Positions 45,244 to 55,619 of a stretch of 64,000 nucleotides of DNA are shown in pieces (the first letter of the stretch is position 1; each line of letters opens with the position of its first letter). Location: the NCBI GenBank assembly GCA_013407085.1, contig JACCGJ010001875.1:6932-70931 (forward strand), read 5' to 3'. The notes under the pieces are model-generated. The model saw only the letters and a list, made by a program, of their open reading frames with translations, was not told the DNA's origin and made no database searches. The stretch comes from Atriophallophorus winterbourni. Taxonomy: Eukaryota; Platyhelminthes; Trematoda; Plagiorchiida; Microphallidae. The position numbers and the translations under genes were made by a program.

Positions 45244-45540
45244 ACTGATAGCGAGATAATTCATACAGGAAAATCCAAGAGATGGAATCCAATGTGTAGA
45301 TCGCGCTAAAAATTTGGAGTATCCGTTAATTACAATTCCCACACGAAGCGACGCACAAAAATTTCGCAACCACAGCGGAAGACAAAGTCCGGGTGTTCGA
45401 TATTATATTAACCGCCCACAAGTTTATTTTACAAGCGTTTATTTGAATGAAGCATGCAAAGCCAAAAAACAAATAACCAAAACGTTTATGTACTAAATGC
45501 GAAGATACAAAGTGAAAGTAGTACACTACAAGGTCACATC

Positions 45541-45784
45541 ACCGAAAGTTAATGTATGTTGCACGTCCAATCGAATGAAAAGACGATGGACCAATAAATT
45601 TCAACATCAACGAAATACTTGAAAATAGACACTTTATTGTGTTTCAAAAAGATATACACAATTTTTTTGCTGTTTATACACCAAATAGTGAGGGGTGTAT
45701 TCCTAAGTTTAATGCTCTGGAACGAGCACCTGACACCGTTCGTCCGGCCCATGTTCCAACGCATTTACTAAAGTTATAGTAGAC
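45541..45784. other. Unclassified insertion between two LTR-like segments
   Basis: Absent from the corresponding position in the left LTR (about 41365). A TACTACAA-like motif lies on both sides, possibly a target duplication. Its origin is not recognised; a short minus-strand ORF (45764-45549) has no motif. Confidence 0.4.
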
Positions 45785-46662
45785 CAGATTACTACAATAA
45801 CGTCCCACTAGAGTAGGAGAAAACGCAGGTTGACTGGAAAATATATAGCGGTAGCCAAAACGTGTACAGAGCGGTCACGATGCACGCGCGAACAGAAGTT
45901 CGAATTGTCAAGGTCATGTTTTGATGAGGAAAAACAAGCGGTGTTACACAGCCCTCCTCCAAGAAGTCTGGTCAGCGAAGACTTCTGATCCGGAGTTGCC
46001 AGTAGCGTAGGCTATGCGGGTGTCAGGTTACCCCGGGTAGGAACGCAGTCTCTCAGCACCCAGTCACAGAAGTCAGCCAGGGCGCTCGGTCTGCATGGGT
46101 CGATCTTCGGTAGTTCTAGAGTAGGATGTACGGTGAACCGATCGGGACTAAGCCAAGTAGCGTCTCACATGTGAGTAAACGGTCTGCCGAGCCGCCTGAC
46201 ACGGAGTGAACAGTTGCTAGCGGGATTTTCCCATTTGGCGTGGTCTTAGTATGAACCCAATTTGAACAGAAACAGGCGCATTCGTAGGCTTGACAACAAG
46301 AACCAGAGGCTTCGAAAACAGTCCCTGCTCAGATATTCCTGTGTCTCGAAGAAGGATGGTAAACGGCCGCGCCAGGAGAATCGGTTGGCGTATCAATCTG
46401 GGCTGGTAAGGACCTTGTGTGACATGACAGGCGTGTTGGAACAATTGTGCTCGTGTTGGTGGTTAGGGCTACCGGTTGAGTTGGAGGCAAGCGTAGGTGG
46501 ACCAGGAAGGGTGCGCGATTCGGTGAAATTAGCGGTGGGTGTGTGCGTTCCTGAGGGAAGAAAAAAAGAAAACTCCCTAGTGCATGTGTTCAAGGCCACG
46601 ACCGAGTGATTAGAATGAGGTACGAAATAATGCACGCGTGTATGCCAAAAGATATGAAAGTA

Positions 46663-48228
46663 CTAACTATTTACAACAAAATCTGCGAATCGAACGGGTT
46701 GACGTTTGGCACGTTTAGTTCCTGTAGTGGCCGGCTCTGGGTTAGCTGTAGGGACAGGAGGAGTAATGACCAGAGGTGCCGGGGTTGGCGTTGGGTCATT
46801 TGGGATAACTTCCTCGTCCATGAAAGCCGGTTTGACTCTGTCGATTGAGACAGTGTCATGCTTGCCGACACGGTCAATGACGACCGTCTTGGGAGACCGC
46901 CGAATTACTCTGAACGGCCCAGTATAAGGAGGGTGAAGAGGCTGCTTCACCATGTCATTCCGGAGAAAAGCATATGAACAATTAGCCAACTCCTTTGAGA
47001 CATGTGATGATTTGGCCTGAAGCCGCGGCGGTGATGAGCGAAAACGACCCATGTAATGGCGCAAGCGCGGCACGTAATCACCGTAGGCGAAGGGTGATTG
47101 TTTGTGTGGGGCGACGTACTCGCCAGGTAGAGCGATGGCGCGACCGTATGTCAATTCGGCTACGGTAGCCTGCAAAGGGGTTTTAAAGGTTGTCCTCAAA
47201 CCTAGGAGGATGATCGGTAGGACTTCAGTCCAGTCATGTATGAATATGTATGTATGAAAGCACAAGCCTGATCCAGACAAAGTGCCGTACAGTCTGAGAC
47301 TGCACGTGGGCTAAGATACTGTCAGGTTGCCCAGGCCTAAACAGATATGAGGAAGAAAAAAGAACAGGCAATGGTAGTGAGACTCCAGTCTGTTTCATCA
47401 TGCAGCTCATTACCGGTGGCCAATCAATTTAGCACGGTGTTAGCCGCACAGCACAGAAGTACTGTACGATTGCACATCAGTGCACGGTCCAGTCAATACC
47501 TCCATGCGCCATCAACGCCGCCTCGAGCTGCCTCTGTAACCTTTCAACCATCCCATTCGCTGCGGGGTGATAAGCTGTAGTTCGGTGATGCTGGCAACCC
47601 AGAGTAGCTAGCAATTTACTGAAGGCACCATCGAAATGGGAACCTCGGTCCGTAGTGACAATACCCGGACAACCGAACTGTGCCACCCAACGCTCGAAAT
47701 AACATGTACAACTTTCTCGGAAGAGCAGTTGTGAAGTGGGATGGCCTCAGACCACCTGGTGAGATGGTCGATTATCGTGAGGATATATATGTGGCCACGT
47801 GAAGAGGGCAATGGGCCGACTAAGTCTACGTGTATGTGTGAGAAGCGCTCATCCGGTTCGACAAAAGTTCCTAATGGACTCTTGGTGTGTCGATGGATTT
47901 TCGTGAGCTGGCATTCACGACACGCTTTGGCACAACTTCGAATATCCTTACTAGCTTTTAGCCAAATAAATCGAACCGTTATCATTTTAACACTGGCACG
48001 AATGCCGGGATGGGAGAGATTGTGTAATCCCTCAAAAACGCGCCGCCTGAATGCAGAGGGAATCAGTGGTCGGGGTGTGGTTTGTGAAACGTCGCACAGG
48101 ATATCGCTGGAGCCGTCAGGCAAGGGTAAAAGTCTAATGTCAAGGGAAGTGGAGTCCCTGAGCTGTGCTGTTTCGGTGTCAGCAGCTTGCGCTGCGGCGA
48201 TTTCACCGAGTTCGATGGAGGACGGCAA
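46663..48228 (-). pseudogene. Integrase of gypsy element B, split by a repeat insertion
   Basis: 48228-47608: RRRVFEGLHNLSHPGIRASV and SCAKACRECQ (HHCC zinc domain), FSHIHVDLVGPLPSS (catalytic Asp 1). 47686-47477: PGIVTTDRGSHFDGAFSKLL (Asp 2), TTAYHPAANGMVERLQRQLE (Asn and catalytic Glu), ending GGIDWT. The short interspersed repeat (47237-47486) interrupts here. It resumes at 47236 with DWTEVLPIILLGLRTTFK, then AELTYGRAIALPGEY and a PYTGPFRVIRRSPKTVVID (GPY/F-type) end. The DDE triad is all present. Frame breaks also occur near 47690. Confidence 0.9.
47237..47486 (-). mobile_element. Full-length short interspersed repeat with 9-bp target duplication
   Basis: The 250-bp element is flanked by GTCCAGTCA at 47228-47236 and again at 47487-47495. 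Those bases encode the DWT that occurs on both sides of the break in the integrase. On its own strand the element begins CGTGCACTGATGTGCAATCG and ends in a CATACATACATA-type tail. It encodes no protein. This copy defines both ends of the family. Confidence 0.92.
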
Positions 48229-48295
48229 CTCTACTACATTTATTCAAGAGAGTGCATCCGCGACCGGGTTTTGGGCACCTGCGATATGCTGTATG

Positions 48296-49441
48296 TCAGT
48301 CGTGAATTGGCTGACAAAACTCCAGGTGTCGTGTCACTCTAGGAGAATATCGCTCTGATGACTTGCTCAGTGAGTAGATTAAGGTCTTATGATCAGTAAA
48401 CACGGTGAACTGTCCGCCATCCAGAAAATGGTGGTAATGTTTAATGCCGAGATAGATAGCCAAGAGTTCTCTCCCGAACGCGCTATATCGGGTCTCTGCC
48501 GGCTGGAGCCACTTAGAGAAGAACGATATAGGGAACCATGACCCGTCAACGTATTGTTGAAGCACTGCTCCCACTGCTGTAAATAATGACAGCGGGGCGT
48601 CAGGTCTATAGTGGTTAAGTGATTGGATGTTTGTTGTGTGCGATTTTAGCAATGTGAAAGCCGATTTGGCTTCTTCCGTTAGTAGTAATGTCTTAGCACT
48701 ACCACGGAGCAAATCGCTTAAGGGCTGGGAGATTCGTGTGCACTGTGGGATGAATCTGTGGTAAAAGTTTACCAGTCCCAGAAAACGCCGGAGCTCCTTA
48801 AAAGTTGTTGGCTCTGGGAAGTTTAGAATGGCGTCAGTGTTTTCATCCAGTGGCCGAATTCCTGAAACTGAAAGTCTATGACCCAGAAAATCGATCGGAG
48901 TCTGGCCAAAACTGCACTTAGACGCATTGATCTTTATCCCATGACTGGACAAACGATCAAAAAGTGCCGTTAGGTGGCGAATGTGGTCCTCCTTGGATGC
49001 GCTAGCAATCAGTACATCGTCGAGATATACGTAAGCGCAATCCATACCTCTGCAAACCTGGTCTATAAATCTCTGGAAGGTTTGAGCAGCATTACATAAA
49101 CCAAAAGGCATACGGACAAATTCGTAAAGTCCGAACGGTGGGGTAACTGCCGTCTTTGGGATGTCCGCTTCCGCGACCGGTATTTGGTTATACGCTCGAA
49201 CCAGGTCTACCTTGCTAAAAATGGTACACCCGTGGATATTGGCAGCCAGGTCTTGAATATGCGGGATCGGGTACCTATCAGGTACCGTCGCTTTATTTAA
49301 CCTGCGGTAATCACCACACGGGCGCCAATCGTTTAGGTTTTTCTTGGGTGCCATGTGCAGAGGAGATGACCAAGGGCTACTAGATAGCCGTACAATACCT
49401 AATTGCAGCATGTGCTGGAACACTTTGCGTGCAATCTGCAA
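48296..49441 (-). CDS. Reverse transcriptase/RNase H of gypsy element B
   Basis: 381-codon open frame, truncated relative to a whole Pol. RT blocks: [78 protein letters not shown] (active-site YLDD) and FLGHRLS. Connection: [13 protein letters not shown]. RNase [29 protein letters not shown] (Glu), [17 protein letters not shown] (Asp). The usual first RNase H Asp (in [14 protein letters not shown]) is absent: LFT runs straight into AVGAVLQQ, a small in-frame deletion. A frame break after [10 protein letters not shown] separates it from the integrase. Confidence 0.93.
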   Translation of the reverse strand: MQIARKVFQHMLQLGIVRLSSSPWSSPLHMAPKKNLNDWRPCGDYRRLNKATVPDRYPIPHIQDLAANIHGCTIFSKVDLVRAYNQIPVAEADIPKTAVTPPFGLYEFVRMPFGLCNAAQTFQRFIDQVCRGMDCAYVYLDDVLIASASKEDHIRHLTALFDRLSSHGIKINASKCSFGQTPIDFLGHRLSVSGIRPLDENTDAILNFPEPTTFKELRRFLGLVNFYHRFIPQCTRISQPLSDLLRGSAKTLLLTEEAKSAFTLLKSHTTNIQSLNHYRPDAPLSLFTAVGAVLQQYVDGSWFPISFFSKWLQPAETRYSAFGRELLAIYLGIKHYHHFLDGGQFTVFTDHKTLIYSLSKSSERYSPRVTRHLEFCQPIHD

Positions 49442-50043
49442 CTTCTCTGGCGGTAATCGCCTCGTCTTCCGTATACTGGAGGACCACTGGTGGCGATGTG
49501 GTGCTCTTCCGGTGTAGTAACCGCCGGTAGTGCAGTCGATGATGATTGGAAAAAATTATGATATTTCGGGAACAAAGTGGCATGGCAGGGTTCTACTTCG
49601 CCAAAATGTAACACAGGGGAAATCATTGCATCTCTGCTCGGGGTACCAAGAGCTTTAAGACGAGTAGTCCCATCTATCAGCTGCGAGCGGCGAGAATCGA
49701 CAAGAATGTCGAACGAGTGCAAGAAATCGACGCCTAGGATCGCAAATGGAACCGCAGCGATTGTAAAAATCCAGCGGAATTCACGACGTAAACCTAGATC
49801 AATGGTCAAGGAGCGTTGACCGTAGGTTGTTTTAAGGGATCCGTTAGCCGCCTTTAAGTGTTGGCTCATCGGATTGGACGTTGCGCGGGTGTCTACCGGC
49901 AGTACACTGATTTCGGCACCAGTGTCTACCAGAAAACGTTGTCCTTTATAAAGAAGAGACGACTTAAACTCTTCGTGCCCAAGACAGTAGTCGTCGTTGG
50001 GAGCCGGACCGAGTTTTTCGCTGGCGATGTGCGGTAGGCGCAA
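49399..50043 (-). CDS. Aspartic protease of gypsy element B
   Basis: Contains [16 protein letters not shown] (catalytic DTG), [20 protein letters not shown] and [18 protein letters not shown] (the C-terminal ILGxDFL motif). The enzyme would process Gag-Pol. Past about 49480 the frame slips relative to the RT, which begins in another frame ([16 protein letters not shown]). Confidence 0.88.
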   Translation of the reverse strand: MRLPHIASEKLGPAPNDDYCLGHEEFKSSLLYKGQRFLVDTGAEISVLPVDTRATSNPMSQHLKAANGSLKTTYGQRSLTIDLGLRREFRWIFTIAAVPFAILGVDFLHSFDILVDSRRSQLIDGTTRLKALGTPSRDAMISPVLHFGEVEPCHATLFPKYHNFFQSSSTALPAVTTPEEHHIATSGPPVYGRRGDYRQRSCRLHAKCSSTCCN

Positions 50044-50351
50044 GGTTTAATGCAATGCCGCGCATTATCGCTGTACTTCCGATGGATCCAGCAAACGGGT
50101 GACCGGGTGTGACAACTCGAGCGTTGGCGGGATGGGGTATGTGATCGTGACTTACTGTTGAGTGTGAGGTTTCGAACTTCATTGCGTAAAGTTGCAACCT
50201 CAGACAGTAGATCCGTATTGCTGACTTTCGCTGGATTACCCTGTGTGCGTGATCGTCCTGCGGTTACTGTGGAAATATGGGCATCTGGATAGGGACAGAT
50301 ACATTCAGCGATGTTGTGCTTTTCGCAGCAACCAAGATGGGTTGCACGCAC
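49926..50351 (-). pseudogene. Gag C-terminus with CHCC motif, element B
   Basis: [18 protein letters not shown] fits C-x2-H-x9-C-x3-C, the Gag motif reported for CsRn1-type elements in place of the usual CCHC knuckle. Upstream residues DLLSEVATLRNEVRNLTL could be a coiled coil. The capsid region is not seen. Confidence 0.72.
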
Positions 50352-50549
50352 TGAGGTAAACGCTGGAGCTATAGTTCCTTTAGTAAGGACTCGTCCATGT
50401 GCGATGACCCGAGCAGGTGGAGCCTAAAAGATAACCATATGATAGTCAATACAGGGGGTCGGATGGAGTTCAACTTGTTCGGCGTCGTTTGCCAAAGTTC
50501 CGATAAGTGTGGGGTTATAAATATCATAACAGTCAATACAGAGGGAGAT

Positions 50550-52560
50550 GAATCGGCCTAGTTCCGTATATATGTATCTGGAAAGGAAGAGGAAAGTGAG
50601 TGCAGTATCGGGAAGAAGGAAAAGCGAAAATCCATTAAACTTGTTGAGAAAACTAGAGATAAGCGTCAAGTCGCTCTTTAAAAATGGTGAGTGATGGGGA
50701 GGTTACGACAAAAACCGGTAGATCATTCCAAATACGCGGGATACGGGCAGAGAAGAAAAATTTAAGACAGTTAAACTGACTGGACTGATGAGCCAGCTTG
50801 AAGACATGTCCCGGGTTCCTGAACTAGGTGCCATCAAAAGCAGTCCATGGCATTAGTGCTTGTTCTCCTTAATGATCTGGTTAACCAGTATTTGATCCCC
50901 TCGGATGCGACGGTAGCTCATCGGGAACTTGTTGAGTTGCTGGAGGCGGTTTTCATAGATCAACAAGCTGAGTCCTTTGACGAGCTTTGTGAATATCCGT
51001 TGAGCCTGTTCTAGGACGTGATGATCACTCTTTAGCCATGGAGACCAAACGGATACCGCATATTCGAGGTGGGGGCTGATGTGCGCGCGTAGGAGAGAGG
51101 AAAAGAGGCGGCGGTCAAAAGCCTTTTGAGGAGCCCTACGTTGCGATTCGCGATTGAGGATGCGAGGGAACATTGGGCTGAGCACCCAAGATCACTTTGA
51201 ACCAATACGCCGATGCCTTTTCTAGCATACTCACCAAAAGTTCGGTGTCCCCTAGCTTGTACCTAGGTTCGCCAGGGTGATGAATGGGGAGAGATCGGTA
51301 TTTTCGTGGGTTGAAAGGGAGCTGGTTTGACGTTGCCCAGTTATTAAGTGAGGTAAGATCCGCCCGCAGTTCATCACAATCATTCGAGGAAGAGAGGATG
51401 CGCCATAGTTTGATATCATCCGCGAACATTAGAAACGGTGAGTTCACACATGCTCCAATGTCGTTAATGAACATCAAGAACAGACGCGGACCGAGCACAT
51501 CGTCCTGGAGTAATCCACATTTAATTGAAAAACAATCGCAAAGTGATTGTCTGAAGCGAACGCGAAGTGTCCTGAAGCTGATGAATTCGGCTAACCGAGA
51601 CAAGAGTCGGTTACCAATTCAAACTAGACCAAGCTTTTGCAGTAAAATAGTGTGGTTAACACGGTCGGGCCATGAGCTGGGTTACTTCGTACAACACGGT
51701 CGAAAACTTTGGAGAAATTCAGGTATATAACATCGACACCATAACCTGCATCGACAGCTTTGGTCGAGCTGTCCCTGTCCAAAAGCAAGTTTGTTGTACA
51801 TGAGTGTCCGCGGCGAAACCCATGTTCGACAGCGACAGCATTCGTGTTCTCCATAAAAGCCGTCAATTAGTCGGATACAATAGATTCTATCACTTTTTTA
51901 CTTTTGGGCGACAATCTCCTCCTGGAGGATGAGTCGGAAAGCACAGGGAGCAAAGTGACTGGGCAGTACTTCGCAGGATCACTGCGGTTTCGACATTTAT
52001 AGATTGGGTCATGATTCCCTGTTTCCAATCTTTGGGAACATGGGTGGTGTCGAACAAACGTTGGAAGTACATGGACAGTGATTCACAAAGTTACGCAACA
52101 ATCGCACACAATGCCTTCGGTGTGATCCCGCCCAATCCCGGTGATGAATTGTCACGGAGCTGCATGATCTTTTTATATACATGTTCAGCGGTAAACAGAA
52201 TAGTAGAGAGTCTAGCTCTAATTGGGTTATGAGTTTTCCTGTGTGGCGGGGTGTCAGGTTGCACCACCCACTTACAACAGATTCTTTTTCTGTATAGACG
52301 GCAAAGGGTTGTCCCGTGTAAGCCGCATCACCTTCTGTTCACTGACAAATTCCAGCCATGGGCATGATCGCCTTTCAGAGGAACGGGTTTCATTTAACGT
52401 TAGATTGTCTTTCCAAAACAGTCGGCAATCATTTTTCAAGTGCATGTTCGAACTACTCTTTCGTGGTTGCAACACACACCGTTCCCGAAAGGGCATTCGA
52501 TTTGTTCACAATCCTGATGGATAAGTTGCACGTCGCAGCAAGCCGTTGAGTTCATTGTTT
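50550..52560 (-). pseudogene. CR1-like element remnant (linker to RT C-terminus)
   Basis: From 52530 leftward: SSPGLGGITPKALCAIVA, FDTTHVPKDWKQGIMTQS, AKYCPVTLLPVLS, VAVEHGFRRGHSCTTNLLL, VIYLNFSKVFD (relatives have LDFSKAFD), CGLLQDDVLGPRLFLMFIND (GVPQGSVLGP changed), LMFADDIKLWRI (active site kept), FNPRKYRSLPI, FPRILNRESQR and YAVSVWSPWLKS. 51896-51937 is a foreign insertion. Old, with many frame changes. Confidence 0.78.
51896..51937 (-). repeat. Hairpin tail of the non-autonomous RTE family, inserted in an RT gene
   Basis: On the minus strand GACTCATCCTCCAGGAGGAG and ATTGTCGCCC then AAAAGTAAA match the last ~40 bases of the elements at 26005-26552 and 59563-60090. It sits between LPVLS and KVIESIV of the CR1-like RT and adds 13 codons without breaking the frame. 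Confidence 0.85.
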
Positions 52561-52569
52561 AACAGCTCA

Positions 52570-52850
52570 TTACCATATTTTCTCAGGAAGATCCACCTTG
52601 TCGTTCACAAATCATACTTGATTCGGCGATAGTCGAGTTTTCTTTTCATAGCTCAACGATTTAATGCCGAGAACTATCTTTGTTGCACGGTGTTGCACTC
52701 GCTCCAGAGCATTACACTGTCCCTTTAGTTAGTGGGTAGACAGCTGGAAGTCCATACTCAAGAATAGACCTGATGTGCGCGCCGTATAACACCTCGAGCG
52801 AATTAGCTGTTATAACAGAACACGATCTTTCTTCAGCGCTCGAGCACTAG
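52570..52850 (-). pseudogene. Non-LTR RT thumb fragment, another family
   Basis: ARALKKDRVLL, IRSILEYGLPAVYPL-like text across a frame break, QCNALERVQHRATKIVLGIK and SLSYEKKTRL on the minus strand. These match the RT thumb (ALERVQxxATK pattern). It lies head-to-head with the plus-strand RT fragment at 52865. Confidence 0.65.
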
Positions 52851-52864
52851 TGTGGGCTAATCAA

Positions 52865-53530
52865 TTCAGGTGGTTCATCTGATATAATTTGCATCGACTT
52901 TAGCAAAGCGTTTGATCGTGTTCCTCATGGCCGTCTGATTGCGACGCTGAAAGCACTTAATATCGACGGCACTATGCTTGGATGGATTGCAGATTTTATG
53001 TTTGAGCGGACTAATCGGGTTTGTGTGAACCACGCTTTTTCTTAGCCTAGAGATGCGACTTCCGGTGTCCCACAAGGGTCCCTTCTCGGTCCTTTTATGT
53101 TCAAGGCGTTTGTTAATGATTTACCAACCGTGATCTAATCGAAGTGCTTGTTATGTGCAAACAATCTTAAATTGTGGGCTTCGGCATCTGCACTGGAGCA
53201 ATGCGAGAGCCTGCAGTAAGACATTAACAAAATTGTGGCCTGGTCTATGGAGTGGTTGCTCCCGATTAACCACAATAAATGTGCCTTTCTTCACCTGGTA
53301 TCTGGTCGACCGCATCGATCATATTACATTGAAAGCGATACCATTCGACCATTGGCTGACGAGAAATATCTCGGAGTTATAGCGTCCGACTCATTGAAAA
53401 CAAACGCTGATTCTGCGAAGAAGATTTGTTATGTAAACCTCTATCTGTGGGAAGTTCGTAGGTACGACCGGAATCAATTGTTCTCAATCTGCTAGAAGTG
53501 AACACGGTCAAGTTCGGTTGACACCGTGGC
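52865..53530 (+). pseudogene. CR1-like RT fragment
   Basis: CIDFSKAFDRVPHGRLIATL, KALNIDGTMLGWIADFMFER, TSGVPQGSLLGPFMFKAFVN, LCANNLKLWA (FADD changed to CANN, so the active site is lost), WLLPINHNKC and ADEKYLGVIAS. A single-frame RT core apart from a few stops. It ends about 110 bp before the first biotin-ligase exon. Confidence 0.8.
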
Positions 53531-53639
53531 TCACCTCGGTAAACGTAAAATACTCTAAATGATTACATACAAATTATCATTATGAACACACCATCGGTCC
53601 CAAAATTATTCCATGCAATTGTTTATTCTCTGGTTTTAG

Positions 53640-53968
53640 TTTTCTCAATGAATATCTGGGGAACTCTCAGTCATGACACATTCATCAAATTTATTCGTTC
53701 GCCATTCCTGAGGGTGCCTAAGTATCGATCCCGTTGCTTGCTCAATGTCTATTATCTCCTTCCACAAGCCAAGAGCAAAGACTGCTTGAACTTTCGTAAT
53801 TTCCTCAATAGTCTTTCATGCACCATGGATCCAGTTCAATCGTTGCTGTATCCGTTGACGTGGGGTGAATTTCTGTCTGATGTTTGGCAGACGTCCGCTA
53901 AACTTCTTATTCTATTTGACGATTACGTACAAAGGAACGGTTTCGATCCAAATAGAAGCCTTCAGCAG
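53640..53968 (+). CDS. HLCS: Biotin-protein ligase (holocarboxylase synthetase), exon a
   Basis: The exon follows an acceptor with a long pyrimidine tract (TTTATTCTCTGGTTTTAG) and ends at CAG|GTAAGA. Its 109 codons read LLNVYYLLPQAKSKDCLNFR, NFLNSLSCTMDPVQSLLYPL, and LLILFDDYVQRNGFDPN. This aligns with the N-terminal BPL_N (glutamine-amidotransferase-like) region of animal holocarboxylase synthetase, where a Rossmann-type strand is followed by the conserved LLV-I block. The enzyme attaches biotin to carboxylases. The exon starts mid-codon if spliced; ATG at 53648 could also start translation after trans-splicing. Ends in phase 0. Alignment is from memory and moderate in identity. Confidence 0.7.
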
Positions 53969-54149
53969 GTAAGATCATCATAAGCACTTTTATTTTTTGG
54001 GTTTGGGTTTCTCAGAAATTGCAAAAATTACACCATTTTGGTCCAGTAAAAATAATGCTTACTGGTTGTTGTACATATGTTGCTATGTAATCGCATGCTC
54101 ATCCCTTCGCCTTTATTAACGTTGCATGAGACTACTAATATTCTGTTCT

Positions 54150-54245
54150 CAGAGAGCGAACCAGTCCTGGTGCGTGATCAGTCTGTGACTGTGCGGCACT
54201 TTGCCTTATCGGGCTTGTGCGTTCATGTTTACATACACTGGTCTG
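54150..54245 (+). repeat. Short interspersed repeat, 3' fragment in intron a-b
   Basis: GTCTGTGACTGTGCGGCACT, TTGCCTTATCGGGCTTGTGC and CATGTTTACATACACTGG match the end of the family. Confidence 0.8.
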
Positions 54246-54313
54246 TCATTTTTAAAACGCTGGTTGTTTTTCATTCACTATTTGTTTTATCATTCGCTTT
54301 TTATTTTGTAAAG

Positions 54314-54592
54314 ATGGGTCGTTTCGTTGCCCAAGGTGGCCGTGTGATGCTTTGCTTGGAAAAACCCAATGCCCCTGAGGTTTCCCCTAATTTGTGGAGT
54401 TATATGGTTTGGTCACGGCTATGCGAGCCTGCTTCGGATCAAAATCTAAGGGAAGATGTGTCCTGGCAATGGCGTTCGCTTGAATTCGATGAATTGGAGC
54501 CTCATGTTTGTCCAGATGTTGGATTCCGTATGCTTGTTGGCACTGTCACCTCGGATCCAGACCCGAAACACGGCAAAGTGGTTGTTCTGCCT
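54314..54592 (+). CDS. HLCS: Biotin-protein ligase, exon b
   Basis: Flanked by TTTTGTAAAG and CCT|GTGAGT; 93 codons, phase 0 at both ends, so it joins exon a without a shift. It starts MGRFVAQGGRVMLCLEKPN, matching the FxxYLxQGGKVLGL block of animal holocarboxylase synthetase. Later FRMLVGTVTSDPDPKHGKVV matches the DRMIVHVPF...GGEAVL segment. A tail of the short interspersed repeat (54150-54245) lies in the intron before it. No stop inside the exon. Confidence 0.72.
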
Positions 54593-54914
54593 GTGAGTTA
54601 TGCAATTGCTGTACAAATTCTATTCGTTCCGCAGACTTTGCTCGAACGTAGTATAAATGGAGGTTAATAGCTCTCATTTATAGAAAAATAACTTTTTCAT
54701 TAGTGTGCATTGATAATGAACGCTCGTTGTCGTGCTATTTCATAAATTCCATTTGAAACGTATGACAATGATAAAGAGTGTCATCAATTACTATTCCCTG
54801 TTTCATCATGGCAAAGTGCCCCCATGAACTGTTATTCTTTTAATTGCAGCAGGATTTTGGTAAAATTTCTGTAACACCATGGGTCATACCATGGTAAATT
54901 CATTTGCGACGGTG

Positions 54915-55020
54915 CTAAACTGCATGTGGAAAGGGCTGGAGACGCACTTCCATTATCCCTTATATTTTTCTAGGCCTGGGCAACCTGACAGTATGTTAGC
55001 CCACGAGCAGAATCTAACTG
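54915..55020 (+). repeat. Short interspersed repeat, internal fragment
   Basis: GACGGTGCTAAACTGCATG, then a deletion, then TCTAGGCCTGGGCAACCTGA and GTATGTTAGCCCACG. Confidence 0.75.
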
Positions 55021-55094
55021 CGCCACCGAAATCCAAATTGAGTTGATCTATTTAGTTGGTTGACAACCTGCGCACACTGTCCTGGCGGCAGTGT

Positions 55095-55320
55095 TTTTGA
55101 GGTGCTGCACTGTTAACACCGTGCTAAATTGATTGGCCACCGGTAGGAGCTGCATGCTGAAATACGCTGGAGCCTCACTACCATTTCTATTTTCTTTCTC
55201 ATATCTGTCTAAGCCTGGGCAACCTAGCAGTATCTTAGCCTACGTGCAGTCTTTGACTGTGTGGCACTTTGCCTGGATCAGGCTTGTGATTTCATACATA
55301 CATACATACATACATAAGTG
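55095..55320 (+). repeat. Short interspersed repeat, near full length, with CATA microsatellite tail
   Basis: GTTAACACCGTGCTAAATTG, TGGCCACCGGTAGGAGCTGC, TGAAATACGCTGGAGCCTCA, TCTAAGCCTGGGCAACCTAG, then CTTGTGATTTCATACATACA and further CATA units to 55316. One of the youngest-looking copies. Confidence 0.92.
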
Positions 55321-55619
55321 CCTAGTGTTTTTTATTTAGTAAGGAATTTGCATACAGCTGATTAAGATGCTTTATTGGAGATTTTAGGGCTTTAATCAGT
55401 ATTTCGGTCAATATCCTATTACTACTGCCGTAAGCCCTTTTACCTGTGAAATATCTTCAGTGTTATTGGCGAGAACTTCTCTGGCCTGGTGCAGATTATT
55501 TGACTAGGCAACCAGTCATAACAATAATTCAAATAATCTGATATCACATCGGATTTACAAGAAAGATCACTCGCAATTCTAGAGCTCAGCAGTTCCGCGG
55601 GCATACGTTGCACCTGCGT

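Larger units (their letters stand above)
40915..45540 (-). mobile_element. Ty3/gypsy LTR retrotransposon A (degenerate)
   Basis: Minus-strand order: right LTR (about 45540 down to 44575, interrupted by a CR1 insertion), Gag relic, aspartic protease, RNase H, integrase and left LTR (41400-40915). The two LTR regions share blocks such as GATAGCGAGATAATTCA, AATCCAAGAGATGGAATCCA and CGTTTATGTAC with GATACAAAGTGAAAGTAGT. They are clearly diverged (roughly 80 percent by eye), so the insertion is old. The RT core is missing or unreadable between protease and RNase H, which implies an internal deletion. Confidence 0.75.
45785..50360 (-). mobile_element. Ty3/gypsy LTR retrotransposon B (CsRn1-like)
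   Basis: Minus-strand order: Gag C-terminus with a CHCC motif (50351-49926), protease (50043-49399), RT/RNase H (49441-48296), integrase (48228-46663), a short third region and a polypurine tract (45962-45949, GGAGGAGGGC). An LTR start TGTAACAC follows at 45948. No right-hand LTR or capsid region is visible beyond 50360, so the 5' part is missing. The CHCC spacing and YLDD-type RT point to the CsRn1 lineage known from liver flukes; that assignment is from memory. Confidence 0.85.

Noticed and set aside
53582..53639. ATG at 53582 as the biotin-ligase start
   Set aside because: The first 19 codons cover a textbook polypyrimidine tract and acceptor ending at 53639, so this part is more likely intron.
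55300..55317. CATA run as an independent microsatellite locus
   Set aside because: It is the variable tail of the short interspersed repeat; other copies end in the same way.
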